Positions 59,880 through 64,000 of a stretch of DNA of 64,000 bases are shown here, in pieces. A program made the position numbers and the translations under genes. A model generated the notes under the pieces. It ran no database searches and was not told the DNA's origin. It was given only the letters and a program-made list of their open reading frames with translations. Every line of letters starts with the position of its first letter. The stretch's first letter is position 1. The stretch comes from Epiperipatus broadwayi (taxonomy: Eukaryota > Onychophora > Udeonychophora > Euonychophora > Peripatidae), in the NCBI GenBank assembly GCA_028023455.1, contig JAQFVV010012398.1, positions 4,116,682 to 4,180,681 of the forward strand, read 5' to 3'.

Positions 59880-61015
59880 ATGTCTAACTGAAACACAGGT
59901 TTAGTATATACCTGTGTCTATATATGTCATATATAGGGTATAAGAGCACAAACTTTCACACAATCCACCACTCTCCACTTATCTCATAACACTGTTACAC
60001 TTAAACACATATATGTCAAAAAGATAAATAATCACCAATATACATATCTCATGCTAAACCAGCACTCATCAATTGGTCCAGATTACAATCTCTACACATA
60101 TATGCTACAAGCGCTCAGATATATATTAAGATAGCCAATCTTCATACTTTAATGGATAGGCTTCAATCTACTCCACACTCCAATTCTTCAACCATGCATC
60201 CAATTGAAAATCTGATGATGGAATGCTCAAAGGCCACTCTGAGGTCAAGATTCTTGTCACACCCATGTTGACCTAAGGTCAATCTGACACCTCATGTACA
60301 GGACATAATCCATTTAATACATATGCAAGGGATGGTTAGACATCTCTACTATGTAATAACTGAATCACAGGCTTAGTATATACCTGTGTCTATATATGTA
60401 ATATTAGGGTATATGAGCACAGACTTTCACACAACCCACCGCTCTCCACTCTGCCTCATAACATTGATACACTTGAACACATATCAGTGTTATGAGATAA
60501 AGTGGAGAGTGGTGGGTTGTGTGAAAGTCTGTGCTCATATACCCTATATATTACATATATTGATATAGATATATAATAAGCCTATATTTCAGTTATTACA
60601 TAGTAGAGATAACTGCCCATCCCTTGTATATGTATTAAGTGGATTATGTCCTGTACATGAGGGGTCAGATTGACCTTAGGTCAACATGAGTGTGACAAAA
60701 ATCTTGGCCTCAGGGTGACCTTTGAGCATTCCATCATCAGATTTTAAATTGAATGGACAGTTGAAGAGTTGGTGTGGAGTAGATTGAAACCTGTCCATTA
60801 AAGTATGAAGATTGTCTATCTTAATATAAATCTGAGCACTTGAAGCATATATGTGTATAGATGGTAATCTGGACCAACTAATGATTGCTAGTTTAGCATG
60901 AAATATGTATATTGGTGATTATTTATCTTTTCGACATATATGTGTTCAAGTAGTGTTATGAGATAGAGTGGTGGGTTGTGTGAAAGTCTGTGCTCATATA
61001 CCCTATATATTAATA
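59880..61015. repeat. Large inverted repeat built from a 472-bp unit
   Basis: The unit starts near AACACAGGTTTAGTATATAC at 59890, runs 472 bases and restarts at 60362. At about 60481 the sequence turns and the full unit is repeated on the other strand to 61015. It contains TTCACACAACCCACC, CTAAACCAGCACTCATCA, GATGATGGAATGCTCAAAGG and TTGACCTAAGGTCAAT (a small palindrome). Arms are about 90 percent alike by eye. Related pieces lie at 48895-49070 and 44188-44940. No protein is encoded and the class is unknown. Confidence 0.8.
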
Positions 61016-61380
61016 AGTGTCTATATAGCTTTAGAAATAATCCAGAATTATCAAAGACAGATTTCTAAAAGTAATATGAATCAAAAAAGAATGGGTGAGA
61101 AATACCTAATATTAAAATAGATATACTGCATATAAAATGGATAACAGAATACCCAATAATATCAAATGAAAAAATAAAGTTATTCAATTAAAAATTATAC
61201 AAAACAATTATTAAACTTTGATATTAGCTCTTATTGAACAATTTGTTTTATAAAATTACTGAACATTCATAATATGTATATTATTTTATTCAAATAAAAA
61301 AAATATTCTAATTGAAATGATACGTTTAATAAAAAAAAAAACTAAATTAAATAGAAATAGTTGAGAACGTCCATCTCTGT
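61016..61380. other. Non-coding spacer
   Basis: Contains a short match to the RTE 5' segment wording (GAATCAAAAAAGAATGG) too weak to call; otherwise nothing. Confidence 0.3.
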
Positions 61381-61870
61381 AAGAACAATAAAGAAAAAAA
61401 TCAATGGAAAGAGAATTAAGGAAGAGATTAATTAAATGTTATGTGTGGAGTGTATTAACATATGGTCATGAGACATGGACATTGAATAATAGAATTAAGA
61501 AACAATTGGAAACTTTTGAGATGTGGATACGGAGAAAAATGGAAAAAAATCAGTTGGATGATATGAGGAAAAAAAGATTGATTGAGAATATCAGAGAGAG
61601 AAAAAGAAACTGGATTGGACATATATTGAGAAGAGATTATAGTTTAATGAAAGATGTTTTGGAAAAAATGGTGAGTGGAAATAAAAAGAAAGGACAGAAG
61701 AGATTGATATTGTTGGATGATATATGAGATGGGAAGACTTATGTGAAATTGAAAAAACGGGCAAGGAAGAGAATGGAATGGAAGAATGGATGAATTGATG
61801 GTGTGAATACTCTCTGGACCTGTCTATTGGACAGAATACTATTGATTGATTGATCTGTCTATAAATTAGA
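61380..61870 (+). pseudogene. LINE ORF C-terminal fragment (WIGHILRRD type)
   Basis: The frame 61404-61727 encodes RKRLIKCYVWSVLTYGHETW, FEMWIRRKMEKNQLDD and RKRNWIGHILRRDYSLMKDV, ending KKGQKRLILLDDI. This is the well-known C-terminal region after the RT thumb in many animal endonuclease-reverse transcriptases (consensus LIKCYVWSVALYGAETWT ... WIGHVLRR ... GRPRLMLLDDI). After a stop the tail runs to ATTGATTGATTG at 61842-61853, a short 3' repeat unlike the (ATG)n of the RTE copies here. 5'-truncated. Confidence 0.8.
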
Positions 61871-62425
61871 GAGAAAACAACATAAAGCAAAACATGGAAA
61901 ATTTATAGAATTTAATCTTAGCATTTAATTTTAAAATGTTTTCATACAAAATTTGAAGAAACAAAAATAAATCATTTGTATTTTTTTAAATAAGAATTAA
62001 AAAAAAAAAAAATTTACAAAATTAATTCTTTTTAATTAAATCATAAAATGAGATTAAGTGATAAATAATTGACTTTCATTTTTAACAATTACATTGCAAT
62101 TTTTTATTTTTTTTGGGAAAAAAAAATCTTAACCTAGCCAAATGAAAGTAATTTATTAATTTTTTAATGATTATAAGTCTGCAAAATAATTTTCCCCATA
62201 AAATAAATTAAAGAACTTTCTTCATCTGCATTTCATAGACAAATACTATCAAAGATTATAATAGAATAATCTTCTTCATTCATCAAAAAGTTGATCCAAT
62301 AGAGTGTACCATTTTATTATGGCACGAGATAGCAGATTATAAAGTAAAATATAAAATAATATACATTAATTCACATTTTGCTCCACAGATGGCACCCTAA
62401 ACAATTATAACAATTAATAGGTAGT
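61871..62425. other. Non-coding spacer
   Basis: A/T runs; nothing recognised. Confidence 0.4.
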
Positions 62426-62440
62426 AAGGGAGTATATATT

Positions 62441-63681
62441 TTGTCAGGTCTTTTTTTTGCGGATGATATATTTTTGTGTGCAGAAAAAAGAGAAGATATG
62501 GAAGTTATGTTGAGGACATGTGCAAGGGTGGGTAAAGAGATGGGGATTAAATTTAGTGAAGAAAAATCAAATATAATGATGGTTAATACTGAGGAAAGAG
62601 AAGATGTAGAATTTTTATTGGGATATATTAAGTTAAGTGTGGTGAATAGATATAGTTATTTGGGAATTATTTTAAGTAATCAGAAAAATTATTTGGATGA
62701 ATGGGAGAAAAAATTGATAAATGAAGCAAAGAAAAGAAAGGGATTGATAAAGAAATTAACAGTGTTTTCATATAATAAATATGATGTAGCTAGAATTACA
62801 TGGAAAGGAGTTGCAGTAGCAGGGTTAACATATGGTAATGATGCATTTTATGTTAGTAAAGAGGTATTAAATTACTTAGAAAAAGTTCAAAGGGAAGTAG
62901 GAAGATATGCATTGGATGCAAATGTATGGACAGCAAGGGAGGCAATTCAAGAAGAAATGGTATGGTCAAGTTTTCATATGAGAGATGCAAAAAGTAAAAT
63001 GAAAATGTTTGGTAGATTGCAGTTTATGGATAATAAAAGAATAGCTAAAATAGTATTTAATTGGGTTATGAGTAAAGGGCAGGTAACAAGATGGATGAGA
63101 AAGGTAATGCGGTATGCAAAAGATTTGGATAAAGAATTTATATCAGTATATTTGTACAAAAGATGGGATGATTGTGTTAAGAGGATTATTGAATGTTATA
63201 GTAGTAAGGAATGGGATAAAAGAATAAATTTATTAATAAAGACTAGGGAGTTAGAGAGATGGAGAAATAGTATGGAGAGTAAAAAGAGTTTAAATATATA
63301 TAGAAATAAACAGAATATTAGGTGTGAGTTAATATATGATAATAGTAAGGAAAGTAGTTTATTGTTTAAGGCTCGAACAGGATCTTTAGCTACAAAAGAA
63401 TATACATGTAAATGGAAAAATATGGGTGATTTATTTTGTAAATTATGTAAGGAAGGAATTGAAAATATTAGGCATTTGTTAATTGAATGTAAATGTTTGA
63501 AAACAGAAGGGTACATATAATGAAGTTGTGGAAAAATAAATATGAAAAGAGTGATTATACAGAAAGTGAATTATTGGTTTTTATGCTGGGTTTGGGAAAA
63601 GATAAGGGGGATTTAGATATCAAGGTTATAGAGTTGACAAAAATTATGTTGTGGAAATGGGATAGAGCAGATTATGGGTAA
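62441..63681 (+). pseudogene. LINE reverse transcriptase, C-terminal 400 residues, one frameshift
   Basis: The frame opens at the catalytic box (SGLFFADDIFLCAEKREDM) and continues through EMGIKFSEEKSNIMMV and YSYLGIILSN to the thumb. A C-terminal domain follows: RITWKGVAVAGLTYGNDAFY, VQREVGRYALDANVWTAREA, VWSSFHMRDAKSKM. The zinc motif FCKLCKEGIENIRHLLIEC is near 63430-63490. A frameshift near 63505 moves the last ~60 residues (MKLWKNKYEKSDYTESELLV ... WDRADYG) to another frame, ending at 63681. WKGxAVxGLTYGN and WSSFxxRxA recur in an L2/CR1-like LINE lineage of invertebrates. Everything upstream of FADD is missing. Only one lesion in 1.2 kb indicates a young copy. Confidence 0.85.
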
Positions 63682-63794
63682 ATTTAGAGTGGGGAATGTA
63701 AAAGAAAGTGGCTAACAGGTTTATCTGGGCATAATTGCTGAGATATTCTTGACTTCGTTTAAGGAGAAGCCATAATACATCACATCACATCACA
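63682..63794 (+). other. 3' UTR and tail of the LINE at 62.4-63.7 kb
   Basis: Ends with CTTCGTTTAAGGAGAAGC, which can fold (CTTC/GAAG), followed by CATCACATCACATCACAT. The same end occurs at 59411-59455. A 3' hairpin plus short repeat is how several LINE families are recognised by their RT. Confidence 0.7.
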
Positions 63795-64000
63795 TAAAAT
63801 CATTAGAGATAAAATGTGAGGAGATAAAGGAATTATTGAATAGGAATGATAAAGAAAAAATAGATAAGGAGGATCAGAAGATATTAGAAAATGTTATGGA
63901 TGGAGTAGAAAAAGTAGATTATGAAACAGTATTGATAGGAGATTCACTAATTAGAGAATGTGGGGATATAATTGCAAGGGAAAATAAAAGTAGGTGTGTA
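63795..64000 (+). pseudogene. LINE ORF with GDS (SGNH-esterase-like) motif, cut by window edge
   Basis: Directly after the CATCACAT tail an open frame runs to the edge: a Lys/Glu-rich lead (EIKCEEIKELLNRNDKEK), then VDYETVLIGDSLIRECGDII and ARENKSRCV. The IGDSLIR block resembles the first block of SGNH hydrolases as found in ORF1 or N-terminal regions of CR1/L2-like LINEs (V-I-GDS-x-VR). Codon use, G+A-rich in the same way, matches the RT at 62.4-63.7 kb. It is probably a second copy of the same LINE, or the copy into which the first inserted. The frame is open as far as can be seen. Confidence 0.5.

Overview
This window is AT-rich (roughly three quarters A+T by eye) nuclear DNA from an invertebrate animal. 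The evidence for that is spliced exons with GT/AG introns, an intron of nearly 21 kb, several families of non-LTR retrotransposons, Penelope-like and hAT elements, and tRNA-derived SINEs. There are no operons and no long uninterrupted host genes. The repeat mix (RTE-type LINEs, Penelope-like GIY-YIG relics, ZBED5/SCAND3-like hAT relics) fits a mollusc or a chelicerate. I cannot settle the phylum from sequence alone.

The one host gene I can name is a monoglyceride lipase-type serine hydrolase (MGLL-like) on the minus strand. Its last four coding exons lie at 56082-56192, 35161-35250, 34133-34348 and 33685-33783. All four are in phase 0, with a stop codon and an AATAAA signal after the last. 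The first exon seen begins just after the GHSM part of the nucleophile elbow, so the catalytic Ser exon and the N-terminus lie beyond the right edge. The 20.8-kb intron between 35251 and 56081 carries a LINE, tandem repeats and a SINE. Three other candidate exons are less certain. A minus-strand signal-peptide exon with a GTAAGT donor lies at 12218-12373. A plus-strand signal-peptide exon lies at 13167-13257. A 36-codon exon with a GTAAGA donor lies at 52955-53062. All three sit in patches with more CpG than their surroundings.

Layout from left to right. 1-2349: decayed hAT element. 2619-4790: Penelope-like relics in inverted arrangement with hammerhead-like cores. 7537-7716: a second hairpin of that type. 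7960-10760: decayed RTE LINE (+). 10850-11170: tail of another LINE. 12.2-13.4 kb: two divergent putative secretory exons and a tRNA-derived SINE copy. 14.0-18.8 kb: RTE LINE (-) split by a 1.9-kb insertion. 19.3-19.7 kb: RTE 3' fragment. 19997-26305: complete LINE insertion with a 13-bp target duplication. 27115-28714: palindromic array of a 322-bp unit with its own target duplication. 28.8-29.6 kb: rearranged RTE 5' part. 31350-31436: retroposed tRNA-Gly-like SINE. 31.8-32.8 kb: tandem duplication. 33.0-33.45 kb: RTE tail. 33.7-56.2 kb: lipase gene, with a second LINE of the 20-26 kb family at 40.1-43.8 kb. 58.5-59.8 kb: Tigger-like end fragments, a hairpin and a 208-bp hAT MITE. 59.9-61.0 kb: large inverted repeat. 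61.4-64.0 kb: two LINE C-terminal fragments and the start of an ORF with a GDS motif running off the right edge.

Most of the sequence therefore records repeated transposon insertion into and around one lipase gene. The most unusual structures are the palindromic 322-bp array, a minimal tRNA-derived SINE family sharing the tail TGACATAT-A(n), and the recurrence of Penelope-type hammerhead-like cores as inverted dimers.
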